A stretch of DNA of 35,769 nucleotides from Pirellulaceae bacterium (GTDB taxonomy: Bacteria > Planctomycetota > Planctomycetia > Pirellulales > Pirellulaceae): NCBI GenBank assembly GCA_030748485.1, contig JASMLW010000278.1:1-35769 (forward strand). Direction: 5' to 3'. The notes under the pieces were generated by a model, which was given only the letters and a program-made list of their open reading frames with translations, made no database searches and was not told the DNA's origin. Numbering within the stretch: position 1 is the first letter of the stretch; each line of letters starts with the position of its first letter. Both the position numbers and the translations under genes were made by a program. Of the stretch, positions 7,807-15,901 are shown piece by piece.

Positions 7807-8693
7807 AACGTCCAGGAGTAGATCTGCTCGGGAGCCGGCTCAAACACGTTCGCCGACTCGATGCCGGGAAGGTGCGCGAGCGACCGAAACTCGGACGAGA
7901 CGGCGACGTAATCGTCCGTCTCGGCGGCGACGGCCGGCTTGCAAGCGAAGGCGTCGCGGACAACTACCAAGCGGTCGGCCGTCGCCAGCAGGAAAGTGAA
8001 GAAGCCGTCGAGTTCATTGAACGACGCCGATATCGCCTCTTCCAACGTATCGCCCTCGCGCATCCGCCACTCCAAAAACCGACACCCCGCCTCGGTGTCG
8101 TTGTCGGTTTCAAAGGCCACACCCCGGCTCTCCAGCTTCCGTCGAATGCTGTTGGGATTCGAGAGCGAACCGTTGTGGACCAGGCAAAAGTCCTCGCCGG
8201 CCGTATAGGGATGAGCGTGTGCGGGCGACACGGCCGATTCGGTCGCCATCCGCGTATGCCCGACCGCGTGCGTGCCTGTCAACGACGAGAACTGAAAACG
8301 CTCGGCGATCTCAGCCGGATGCCCCTCGTCTTTGTACATCTCGATCGACCGACCCACAGAGATCAGATGCAAGTTGGGGTGGCTCCGGCCGAGCCATTGT
8401 TTGAAACGCTCGATCGGCATCGACGATATTGTCGTCGCGTGGCTGTCGATCCAACTAATCTCGCACTCCGCATCGACGTTGAGGAATCCGTCGTGGAAAG
8501 CCTGCCAATCCACATCGGTCGCCGCCGAAAACAATCCGTACCGCCGCTGCGCGTTGAGCGGTTCATGAAAGACGGCCAAACCCGCCGAGTCGGGCCCGCG
8601 CGTACCCATGCAGTCAAGCATCGGCGTCACGAGTTGACCGAGTGAGTCGCGCAACTCCTCTCGTTTCAACAGCAGTCCGATGATCCCGCACAC
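7803..8693 (-). CDS. mgsA: N-methylglutamate synthase subunit A (class II glutamine amidotransferase, GlxB family)
   Basis: A class II (Ntn) amidotransferase of 296 residues that would open gamma-glutamylmethylamide. The frame is open up to 8867, but the start is best placed at GTG 8693. This puts Cys at position 2 (M-C-GIIGLLLKRE), and this family needs that cysteine exposed as the N-terminal nucleophile. A GGAG (8704-8701) lies 7 bases upstream. Further family motifs are TRGPDSAGLAVF, GHTRMATESAVSPAHAHPY and FCLVHNGSLSNPNSIR, followed by DNDTEAGCRFLEWRM. It is the first gene of the operon, and its stop overlaps the mgsB start. Initiating at 8867 would add 58 unrelated residues, bury the nucleophile and start upstream of the candidate promoter. 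Confidence 0.88.
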   Translation of the reverse strand: MCGIIGLLLKREELRDSLGQLVTPMLDCMGTRGPDSAGLAVFHEPLNAQRRYGLFSAATDVDWQAFHDGFLNVDAECEISWIDSHATTISSMPIERFKQWLGRSHPNLHLISVGRSIEMYKDEGHPAEIAERFQFSSLTGTHAVGHTRMATESAVSPAHAHPYTAGEDFCLVHNGSLSNPNSIRRKLESRGVAFETDNDTEAGCRFLEWRMREGDTLEEAISASFNELDGFFTFLLATADRLVVVRDAFACKPAVAAETDDYVAVSSEFRSLAHLPGIESANVFEPAPEQIYSWTL

Positions 8694-8743
8694 GAGCGTT
8701 CTCCAAGGATGAGGCCGAACGAGCGACGCGGAGAGGTCGCCGA

Positions 8744-8771
8744 GCACCGTTATACCGGCGCCGCGCGGTGC
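8744..8771. promoter_or_regulatory. Inverted repeat over the mgs promoter, possible operator
   Basis: The arms gcaccg (8744-8749) and cggtgc (8766-8771) are perfect inverted copies 16 bases apart, with the palindrome ggcgcc between them. They span the proposed -10 and most of the spacer, where a repressor or activator could act. In GC-rich DNA six-base arms can arise by chance, so this is only suggestive. Confidence 0.3.
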
Positions 8772-8778
8772 AAAACAA
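8749..8778 (-). promoter_or_regulatory. Candidate promoter of the mgs-gmaS-mgd operon
   Basis: On the minus strand TTGTTT (8778-8773), an 18-base spacer and TATAAC (8754-8749) form a sigma70-like promoter. The -10 matches the consensus in five of six positions, the -35 only in three. Transcription would begin near 8742 and give a leader of about 50 bases before the mgsA GTG at 8693. The TATAAC form recurs at the other operon promoter proposed in this window. Confidence 0.42.
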
Positions 8779-8867
8779 CTAGCCAGCTGAATCACCCGAG
8801 CGCGGTGCGGACGCGGCTGATGGAATGAGCGAGAAGTGACGTCGAGAACGCGGAGCCGCCGCGTCAA

Positions 8868-9206
8868 CTACTTCTTCCAGGTCGCTTTCCTGCCTCGCGC
8901 CTTGGGGTGCCGCGGCGGGAGTAGATTCGCTCGCTCGTCCAACGAACCGCCCGGCATCTCGTCGAGCAACTCGACCAGCTTGGCTTTTCGCTGCGGCGAC
9001 TTGCCGTCCGATCGCTGAGGAGCGTCGGGATCCCGCTTCTGCTTCGGCTCGAGCTCGAACTTGACGACCTGCCCGGATTCGATCTGAGGCTGCACCTCAC
9101 AGGCGCCCAAAGACGAAACGTGAAAAAAGACGTCTTGCCCGACGTCGGGACGGATGAACCCGAATCCCTTCTCTTCGAAAAACTTGACCACCGTCCCGTA
9201 ACGCAT
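8868..9206 (-). CDS. Cold-shock-domain nucleic-acid-binding protein with basic C-terminal extension
   Basis: The N-terminal half is a cold-shock (OB-fold) domain. YGTVVKFFEEKGFGFIRPD carries the RNP1-type aromatic strand (KGFGFI), and DVFFHVSSL is the RNP2-type strand. ATG 9206 starts directly at the fold and is preceded by AAGGTGG, giving 112 residues; ATG 9230 (MTKFKVAT) is an in-frame alternative. After about residue 55 the protein is rich in Lys, Arg, Pro and Gln and ends RGRKATWKK, so it is longer than a minimal cold-shock protein and probably binds RNA through both parts. It lies upstream of mgsA on the same strand, 174 bases away. A link to methylamine use is not implied. Confidence 0.8.
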   Translation of the reverse strand: MRYGTVVKFFEEKGFGFIRPDVGQDVFFHVSSLGACEVQPQIESGQVVKFELEPKQKRDPDAPQRSDGKSPQRKAKLVELLDEMPGGSLDERANLLPPRHPKARGRKATWKK

Positions 9207-9277
9207 CGTTGCCACCTTGAATTTCGTCATTGCCCAAGCAAACCATTCTACGTCGAGTTGGGCGAACGACAAGTGTA

Positions 9278-9381
9278 CGCCGGACCGGCGCGTCGGACTC
9301 GAGTCCGCTCGCTTTGTGCCTCCGTGCCTTTGTGTGAGACAAAGAAGAATTCGCACACAAGGTCACAAGGTCACGAAGAAG
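9278..9381. repeat. 104-bp interspersed hairpin repeat, copy 1
   Basis: This copy matches 9428-9531 at all but about six positions. It opens with two short perfect palindromes (cgccggaccggcg and cggactcgagtccg). Two imperfect inverted arms follow, ctttgtgcctccgtgcc and, on the other side, cacaaggtcacaaggtcac, which can fold back around a central gaattc. I associate such 'ctttgtgcc...cacaagg' elements with planctomycete intergenic DNA. Confidence 0.85.
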
Positions 9382-9427
9382 TGTGACGCAGGGCTGGAGG
9401 TCTTCGATGACGCTTTCGATGACGCTG

Positions 9428-9531
9428 CGCCGGACCGGCGCGTCGGACTCGAGTCCACCCGCTTTGTGCCTCCGTGCCTTTGTGTGAGACAAGAAGGAAT
9501 TCGCACACAAGGTCACAAGGCCACGAAGAAG
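9428..9531. repeat. 104-bp interspersed hairpin repeat, copy 2
   Basis: Second direct copy, offset exactly 150 bases from the first and in the same orientation. The two copies are separated by 46 bases of unrelated sequence. The few differences fall in the loop and between the palindromes, so the potential to fold is kept. It ends about 80 bases before the plus-strand gene at 9613. Confidence 0.85.
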
Positions 9532-9612
9532 CGCCGCCTTTGAAGTGCCAACGATTGCGTCACTCTCGTTGACTCCGTCATACTACTCGTCGTTTGAACG
9601 CAGGAGCCGAAA

Positions 9613-12327
9613 ATGGCGTCTCGAGTACGTGTGTTGGTGTCCTTGGTCGTCGTGGTCGTCGCGGTGACGGCGATCGTTCATTGGATGACTCGAACCGCCT
9701 CAGTTCTGCGACATCCTGATCAAGAGATGGAGACCACGGCCGCATCCGTCGCCCGATACGCGATCGGCGACTTCATCGGCGCTTGTCGAGTTCGGCCCAA
9801 GCCGCTGAAGGACCACGCGTACTTCGGCTCACTGCCGATCGACAACTTCCTGCCCGATCCGCTTTCACTCGGACGCCTCGACAGAATGAATGTCGAAGAG
9901 TTGGTCGTTTTCTGCGCTCCGGCCGCCGACACTGAACTCGATGACCGCCGTTCCGCCGGAATCGAATGGGCGGCGGCCGCTCGCGCGTCGCAACCGATCG
10001 ACCTGGCAGCCGTGATGAAACACTGGCGGTCGTCGCTCGTTCCTCATGTCGAGGACGCCGAGCCCAAGCCTGTTTCCATCGTGATTGAGAACTACGAGTG
10101 TTTTCGAGTTCCGGCGGGCAGCTTCTTCGCGCCTGAACGAAGGGGCGGCGACCTCCGCTTCACCGATCGCGACGGAACGCCAGTTGAATTCGGCATCAAT
10201 GTTGGCAGCTTGTACGGGTATCGCGCCTATGTTGAGGGAGCGACGAATTCGTCCGCCATTTTTACTCTCGATCACATTGACGAAGCCGACCTTGTCGACG
10301 GTCATCTGCCGCTAGAACTTCGGCTCAACGTTTTCCGAACCTACTACCTTGAACAGGAATACAGCACGGCCCAAATCGAATTGCGGAACCCCGACAGCGG
10401 CCTCCGTAGCGAACCGATCACGTTCAAAGCTCAATCGTATGTCAATCACCGCCTCAAGATTCCACGCAAACTGAACGCTGTCAAAACGGAAGGCGGCGAG
10501 CGAGTTGACCTGATTGACGATCTCGTGGCTGACGGGCGTCTCGAAGTGATTCTCAAGGGGACAGATTCCGCGATCTATCTCGGCGTCGGGCAGTTCGACC
10601 TTCGCGTGAGACCGAAAGCCTTTGAGTACGTGCACGTTTCCGATCGTGAGATTGTTGTCGCTCAATCTCCGACTACGTTGCAGAAGATGTTGCGGGCGGC
10701 CACTTCGCTTGGTTCGCTGTCGCAGCCGAGCGGCGACATCGTCATCACGGTCAAGGTGCGCGACGAATCGGAGCGTATCGCGTTTCGACGGCTGCTTCGC
10801 ATGATCGGCGACAAATCGGCGGTCGATCTACTGGGCGCGTCGATTACTGGCGTGACGGCGTCGGTCAGCGCTGACGGTCCCATCGTTGCGAGAGTCGCCG
10901 CCGAGTTCAAAGACCGCCGCAGCGCCAGGACGGCGAAGACACATTACGACGAGGTGATTCGCTCGGCGAAGGCTCAGGCGCCGGCAAGCCTTAAGAATGC
11001 GCTAGGCCGCCTCTATGCCTCCGCTTCGCTTCTCACGATCGGGTTTGACGGCGTTTCGATGCAGTTCCCCGACCACGAACCTGCGGCCGTTGAAGCGCGC
11101 GTATCACAGTTGCAGTCCATCATCGACGACTCGCTGGACAACGTTCGCATCAAATCCAATCGCCACGTTCTGACCGTAGAGTTTGACGAGCCGGCGAGCC
11201 TCGCTCAGCTATCCGAGACAGCGCAGTTGGCGGTGGCGAACATCGAAGAGATCGTTGCCCGCGACCTGTTTTCCCGAGAACGGTTTGATCTTGGCGACGA
11301 GATGTCCCAACGCGTTACGGATCGTCTTCCGCAGGACGCGCGATCTTGGTTCCGTCGCGCGCATCAGCTTTCATACAACACGTCCGTCGAATTCGACAGT
11401 TGTCGGAGTCGCTATGTTTGGGTCCGCCGCGGAGTGGAGGTGCTGCTCGATGGCGCGGAGCAGAACGCCGACACTACGGACCTGACCTGGATGGCCGCCC
11501 GGTTCATCGGTCGAAAAGTTGGTGAAGCGGATGAGCGCGTCGCGTTTCGCCGGTTGTTTTCGCAAGACGAGGATTTGCACAAACGGATCGCTGACATCAT
11601 TGATCTTGAGAATACGAAATCGCCCGACAATAAGGTCGACAACTGGCTCGTGGCCAGATTGCTGTTTGAGCACTGTATCGATCGGCGCTCGAAGTCGGGA
11701 GCGTCTTCCACCATTGCCCCACTGCTGTTCTTCTCGCGCCCCGCCGCCACTCAAGCTCGATACGCTCACGCGCTGAGTGAATCAGGGCACTGGGACGATG
11801 CCCGGCAGGCTTGGCAGTTGGCTGAGCAAATGCACGTTGAGCTAGGCGAGAGCACAATTCCAGCGGGAGCCTCGGAGCGCATCAGGCTTGACGATCTGGA
11901 ATCGCGACTTGCGGAGTTCGGCCCCGACGATGAATTGGCGAGAAAGCTCCAGGCTGCGAGAAGGCGGATTCAATTTGACTATTGGTTGATGAGGTGCCGG
12001 CTCGAACAGACCGACGAAGTGCAGATGACCCGAAAGCTCGCGCAGCAAGCGGCGCAGCGCGTACGTGAGTCCGAACTGAAGACGGCGTTGACCTTGTACC
12101 GACAATCACTGCAAGTGCTGTCCGATCTGCAGACGCCGTATCCAGCCGAGCGGCCCGTGTTTGCTGGAGATTTTCAGCGCCTAGCGGCGCGGTACCGAGC
12201 AGTTGCTGAACAACTGGGAGAAACGGACGACCAATCACTCGCCGCCATCTTGGCTTTGATTGATCAATCCCAACCCGTCTCCAGCTTTCCCCTCATCGAC
12301 CTGCCGTTGTATCGGCCAGAAGAGTAA
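9613..12327 (+). CDS. Large membrane-anchored protein of unknown function, planctomycete type
   Basis: This 904-residue protein has one N-terminal membrane segment (about residues 6-25, VLVSLVVVVVAVTAIVHWM) and otherwise looks soluble, so most of it probably lies outside the cytoplasmic membrane. AGGAG 7 bases upstream supports the ATG. I recognise no enzyme domain. The middle part (about 60-550) is rich in beta-type sequence. The C-terminal third (from about 570) is helical, and the stretch YNTSVEFDSCRSRYVWVRRG with FIGRKVGEADERVAFRRLF resembles the repeat-like C-terminus of a planctomycete family annotated in Rhodopirellula-type genomes as 'IRE' proteins. That comparison is from memory and unverified. 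It is the only plus-strand gene between 1 and 35 kb and is convergent with the RND pump gene. Confidence 0.85.
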   Translation: MASRVRVLVSLVVVVVAVTAIVHWMTRTASVLRHPDQEMETTAASVARYAIGDFIGACRVRPKPLKDHAYFGSLPIDNFLPDPLSLGRLDRMNVEELVVFCAPAADTELDDRRSAGIEWAAAARASQPIDLAAVMKHWRSSLVPHVEDAEPKPVSIVIENYECFRVPAGSFFAPERRGGDLRFTDRDGTPVEFGINVGSLYGYRAYVEGATNSSAIFTLDHIDEADLVDGHLPLELRLNVFRTYYLEQEYSTAQIELRNPDSGLRSEPITFKAQSYVNHRLKIPRKLNAVKTEGGERVDLIDDLVADGRLEVILKGTDSAIYLGVGQFDLRVRPKAFEYVHVSDREIVVAQSPTTLQKMLRAATSLGSLSQPSGDIVITVKVRDESERIAFRRLLRMIGDKSAVDLLGASITGVTASVSADGPIVARVAAEFKDRRSARTAKTHYDEVIRSAKAQAPASLKNALGRLYASASLLTIGFDGVSMQFPDHEPAAVEARVSQLQSIIDDSLDNVRIKSNRHVLTVEFDEPASLAQLSETAQLAVANIEEIVARDLFSRERFDLGDEMSQRVTDRLPQDARSWFRRAHQLSYNTSVEFDSCRSRYVWVRRGVEVLLDGAEQNADTTDLTWMAARFIGRKVGEADERVAFRRLFSQDEDLHKRIADIIDLENTKSPDNKVDNWLVARLLFEHCIDRRSKSGASSTIAPLLFFSRPAATQARYAHALSESGHWDDARQAWQLAEQMHVELGESTIPAGASERIRLDDLESRLAEFGPDDELARKLQAARRRIQFDYWLMRCRLEQTDEVQMTRKLAQQAAQRVRESELKTALTLYRQSLQVLSDLQTPYPAERPVFAGDFQRLAARYRAVAEQLGETDDQSLAAILALIDQSQPVSSFPLIDLPLYRPEE

Positions 12328-12328
12328 G

Positions 12329-12361
12329 TAGGAGTAGTGGGACGACCACTGCTAACTCCTA
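12329..12361. terminator. Hairpin between convergent genes, possible bidirectional terminator
   Basis: The sequence taggagt-agtgg, loop gacga, ccact-gcta-actccta folds into a 12-bp stem with a four-base bulge, starting right after the stop of the plus-strand gene. Purine/pyrimidine-asymmetric repeats of ctaactcctact type follow to about 12379. No clear T-tract follows on either strand, so intrinsic termination is uncertain. Confidence 0.3.
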
Positions 12362-12456
12362 CTCCTAACTCCTATTCCTGGCGCAACTCCTGGCCGTCAG
12401 CGCGCGCATTCTTTTTTCGCCGCTCTTCTCAACGCGCGCGCTTCTGTTGGCCATCT

Positions 12457-15400
12457 TCATTCATCGGGGCCCTCGCACGATTCCTCTACGAGTTTTTCCT
12501 CGCCTTGCGATTCGACGACCTGACGAGCCGCATCGATTCCGAACATCCAGAACATGGCCGGCCGCACGAGGAACTCGAGAAGTGTGCTGCTGATCAAGCC
12601 GCCGATGATCACGGTCGCCACCGGGTAGAGGATTTCCTTGCCCGACTCGCCCGCCGCCATCGCCAGCGGAGCCAGCCCGATCCCCGAAGTGAGAGCCGTC
12701 ATCAACACGGGGGCGACGCGCTCGCGGCCGGCGCGGACAATCATCTCAGCCGACCACGTCTCACCCTCAAACCGCACGAGGTGCAGGTAGTGGTTGACGA
12801 GCAGGATGCCATTGCGCGAGGCGATTCCGCAGAGCGACACGAACCCCACCATCGCGGCGATGGTCAGCGTCTGTTGAGTGACATAGAGCGCCGTCACACT
12901 GCCGATGAAGGCCATCGGCAAGGCCATCATCACTTGCAATGAGAGATTCACGCTGCGGAACATAGAGAACAAGATCAGAAACATGCCGACTAACGAGATG
13001 ACGAACAACAGCCCGATCATCCGCGACGCCGATTGTTGGCTCTCAAATTGCCCGCCGAACTCCATCGAGTAGCCGGTTTCCAGTGACTCCTCGATCGACT
13101 GCGTGGCTCGTCGAATGTCATTGTAGACATCGACCAGTCCGCGATCGGCTACATTGCATTGCACGACGATGCGACGCCGCACTTGTTCGCGGTTGATCGT
13201 GTTCGGTCCACGGTCCCGGTAGATTCGAGCCACCGACGAGAGCTGCGTAACGCCTCCATCGGCAAGTTGGATCGGAAGGCGGTTGAGCGCCCCGACGTCT
13301 TCGCGGTAGGGTTCGTCCAGGCGGACGACCAAGTCGAACGTGCGCTGGCCTTGGAGGACGCTGGAGACAACTTCGCCGTTCATGGCGGTCTGCACAAAGC
13401 TGGTGACATCCCCACGCGTCAAACCGAATTGCTTCAGGCGATGACCGTCGATTTCTATCTTGAGTTGCCGGATGGTCACTTGCGGTTCGACTTGCAGATC
13501 CTTGACGCCGGGAATGCCGGCGATCGCATCGCGCACCGATTCGGCTTTCTGTCGCAGCACGCCCAGGTTCTCGCCGTAGACCTTGACGGCGATTTGTGCT
13601 TTGACGCCGGACAGCATATGCGAGATCAAGTGCGAGATGGGTTGTTCGACTCCCGTGACGATGCCGGGGATATCGCCCAATTCCGCGCGAATGTTTTTAA
13701 TGACATCGCCGCGACTGCGTCCGCCCGATTCCAGCGAGCAGATGATTTCCGAGACGTTGACGCCCACCGCGTGCTCGTCCGTCTCGGCGCGGCCCGTCTT
13801 GCGAACGACCGCCGAGATTTCGGGAATCTCTTGGAGCCGTCGATCGACACTGTCGGCGATTCGATTTGACTCAGCCAACGACACGCCGGGCGGCAACAAG
13901 ACATTTATCTGGACGGCCCCTTCGTTGAAGGGCGGCAGGAAGTCGCGCTCCAGCGCAATCAGTCCGCCGCCGGCGATGATGACAGCCAACGCGGCCAGCA
14001 GCAGGATGGGCGAGGGAGCTCGCAAGCTGGTCCGGATCGAAGTGGCCGCCAACCATTGCAGGCCCACCAGCAACAGGCTTCCTCGGGAACTCTCGAACAC
14101 GCCCGCGCGGCGGAGCATCCAATAACTGAGCACCGGAGTGACGGTCAAGGAAACGAGTAGTGAGCAGAGAATGGCGACGACGTAGGAGATTCCCAGCGGC
14201 GTGAAGAGTCGACCCTCCATGCCGCCCAAGGCGAATAGCGGCAGAAACACGACGACCACAATCATCGTCCCAAAGACAATCGAATTGCGAATCTCGACGC
14301 TCGCTTGAAAGACGACGAGTAACGGTGACTTCGGCTCGCCCGCCTCGCGATTCTGCCGCAAGCGACGGAAGATGTTTTCGACATCGACAATCGCGTCGTC
14401 GACCAGTTCGCCAATGGCGACCGCCAGCCCTCCCAGCGTCATCGTGTTGATGGAAATTTCAAATGCGGTGAAAACGATCGCCGTAATGGCCAGCGACAGC
14501 GGGATCGCGGTCAGGGTGATAATCGTAGTGCGGATGTTGAGCAGGAAGAGAAAGAGGGTGATGACAATCAGCACGCCGCCGTCCCGCAAGGCGTGGAGGA
14601 CGTTGGTGATGGCCAGGTCGATGAAGGTCCGCTGCTCGTACAAATCCTTGGCGATCGAAACGTCCGGCGGCAGCGTCTCGTCGAGCCGTTCGAGTTTGCG
14701 GTGAATGTTCTCGGTGACATGCCGCGTATCGCCGCCCGGTTGCTTATTGATGGTGAGCACGACGGCGGGTCCGCCGACCCACTCCCCGTCATCAGCCCGC
14801 ACGTACGCCGCGCTGTCGCCTCGTTTGGGCGTCGGGCCTTCGATAATCCGGGCCACTTGTCCCAGCGTAAGCGACTGTCTGCCGCGGCGGACAACGACGA
14901 CGTCCGCCAGGTCTTTGACGGTTTGGATACGACCTACCGCGCGCACCAGAATCTCATTCGGTCCTTGCTCGTCGAGGTATCCGCCGGTGGCGTTTTGATT
15001 GCTGTTCGTGACGGCCTCTTTGACCTGCTTCACGGTGACGCCGTTCTTGCGAAGCAGTTCGGGCCGCACCAGAACTTGGAACTGTTTGCGTTCGCCGCCC
15101 ATCACGAACACTTGCGAGACGCCGGGGATCGTCAGCAATTGCTGTCGTACGATCCAATCGGCGAGCGTCCTCATTTCCATCGGCGACGTGGCGCGATGGA
15201 CTGCGAATCGATCTCCCGATCTCACGACAGCCAGGAAGAGTCCGGTTGTCGGGTCAGAGATGTTCCACTGTCGACCGAAACGTTCGACGCCGACAACCGT
15301 CTCGGGAGTCGTCGAGACGCCGTGCGTCCCCAACTCTCGTTCCAGCGCGGAGGAGATTCTCTGGTCGTTTAGCTCCGCCGCCAACGGCAGCGTCGACACA

Positions 15401-15873
15401 AAGATTTGTGACTCTTCATTGGGCTGGCTGAACATCCCGGCGATCGCGATCTGACCGAGGATAGACGAGATGGGAGCCAACTGCGGGCTGACGCCGACGG
15501 GCAAGTGCTCGCTGAGTACGCTGAGCCGCTCGGTGACCACCTGGCGAGCGGTGAAGATGTCCGTATCCCAATCGAACTCGACGTTGACAATCGACACGCC
15601 GGCGGCCGACGACGTCCGCACAGCTTGCACGCCCGACGCTCCGTTCAAAGCGTTCTCGAGCGGAATGGTCACCAGCGTTTCGACTTCCTCGGGAGCCAGG
15701 CCGTGGGCTTCGGTGACGACGACGACGCGCGGTCGGTTGAGGTCGGGGAATACGTCGATCGACAACTGCTGTGCGGACCAACCGCCAGCCCCGATGACGA
15801 ACATCGCCAAGGCGGCGATCAGCAGCCGGTTGCTGAGCGAGATGCGAATGATCGCGTTGAGCAGCGTGGGCAT
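12457..15873 (-). CDS. Heavy-metal efflux RND pump (CzcA/CusA family permease)
   Basis: The 1138-residue inner-membrane pump of a tripartite metal-export system, driven by protons. The N-terminus (SNRLLIAALAMFVIGAGGW, then QLSIDVFPDLNRPRVVV) is typical of HME-RND proteins, as are the duplicated blocks of membrane segments near 430-600 and in the C-terminal third. The fourth-helix motif is AIGELVDDAIVDVEN (486-500). It differs from the CusA form (GAMVDAAIVMIEN) and the CzcA form (DFGIIVDGAVVMVEN), so the metal cannot be read off. About 60-75 extra residues sit in the first porter region (about 150-225) and help explain the length over the usual 1040-1050. The adaptor gene lies 28 bases upstream and the outer-membrane factor before that. 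Confidence 0.92.
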   Translation of the reverse strand: MPTLLNAIIRISLSNRLLIAALAMFVIGAGGWSAQQLSIDVFPDLNRPRVVVVTEAHGLAPEEVETLVTIPLENALNGASGVQAVRTSSAAGVSIVNVEFDWDTDIFTARQVVTERLSVLSEHLPVGVSPQLAPISSILGQIAIAGMFSQPNEESQIFVSTLPLAAELNDQRISSALERELGTHGVSTTPETVVGVERFGRQWNISDPTTGLFLAVVRSGDRFAVHRATSPMEMRTLADWIVRQQLLTIPGVSQVFVMGGERKQFQVLVRPELLRKNGVTVKQVKEAVTNSNQNATGGYLDEQGPNEILVRAVGRIQTVKDLADVVVVRRGRQSLTLGQVARIIEGPTPKRGDSAAYVRADDGEWVGGPAVVLTINKQPGGDTRHVTENIHRKLERLDETLPPDVSIAKDLYEQRTFIDLAITNVLHALRDGGVLIVITLFLFLLNIRTTIITLTAIPLSLAITAIVFTAFEISINTMTLGGLAVAIGELVDDAIVDVENIFRRLRQNREAGEPKSPLLVVFQASVEIRNSIVFGTMIVVVVFLPLFALGGMEGRLFTPLGISYVVAILCSLLVSLTVTPVLSYWMLRRAGVFESSRGSLLLVGLQWLAATSIRTSLRAPSPILLLAALAVIIAGGGLIALERDFLPPFNEGAVQINVLLPPGVSLAESNRIADSVDRRLQEIPEISAVVRKTGRAETDEHAVGVNVSEIICSLESGGRSRGDVIKNIRAELGDIPGIVTGVEQPISHLISHMLSGVKAQIAVKVYGENLGVLRQKAESVRDAIAGIPGVKDLQVEPQVTIRQLKIEIDGHRLKQFGLTRGDVTSFVQTAMNGEVVSSVLQGQRTFDLVVRLDEPYREDVGALNRLPIQLADGGVTQLSSVARIYRDRGPNTINREQVRRRIVVQCNVADRGLVDVYNDIRRATQSIEESLETGYSMEFGGQFESQQSASRMIGLLFVISLVGMFLILFSMFRSVNLSLQVMMALPMAFIGSVTALYVTQQTLTIAAMVGFVSLCGIASRNGILLVNHYLHLVRFEGETWSAEMIVRAGRERVAPVLMTALTSGIGLAPLAMAAGESGKEILYPVATVIIGGLISSTLLEFLVRPAMFWMFGIDAARQVVESQGEEKLVEESCEGPDE

Positions 15874-15901
15874 CCGTGCGAGCTATCCTGCGAATCGCGT
15901 G

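Larger units (their letters stand above)
9207..9612. other. Intergenic region with duplicated hairpin repeats
   Basis: This 406-base stretch separates the cold-shock gene (minus) from the large plus-strand gene. Short open frames on both strands here, encoding TKARRHK-like peptides, are repeat translations and not genes. Apart from the two repeats annotated separately, it holds a weak promoter candidate for the plus-strand gene (TTGCGT 9555-9560, 18 bases, CATACT 9579-9584) and a good ribosome-binding site, AGGAG at 9602-9606. Confidence 0.75.

Noticed and set aside
8694..8867. N-terminal extension of MgsA from the start at 8867
   Set aside because: It would put 58 unrelated residues before the nucleophilic cysteine and start upstream of the candidate promoter.
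9278..9531. CRISPR array
   Set aside because: Only two copies, units of 104 bases and a single 46-base interval; no cas genes nearby.
9097..9543. Small open frames on both strands over the hairpin repeats
   Set aside because: They encode duplicated TKARRHK-like peptides from the repeat itself and partly overlap the cold-shock gene.
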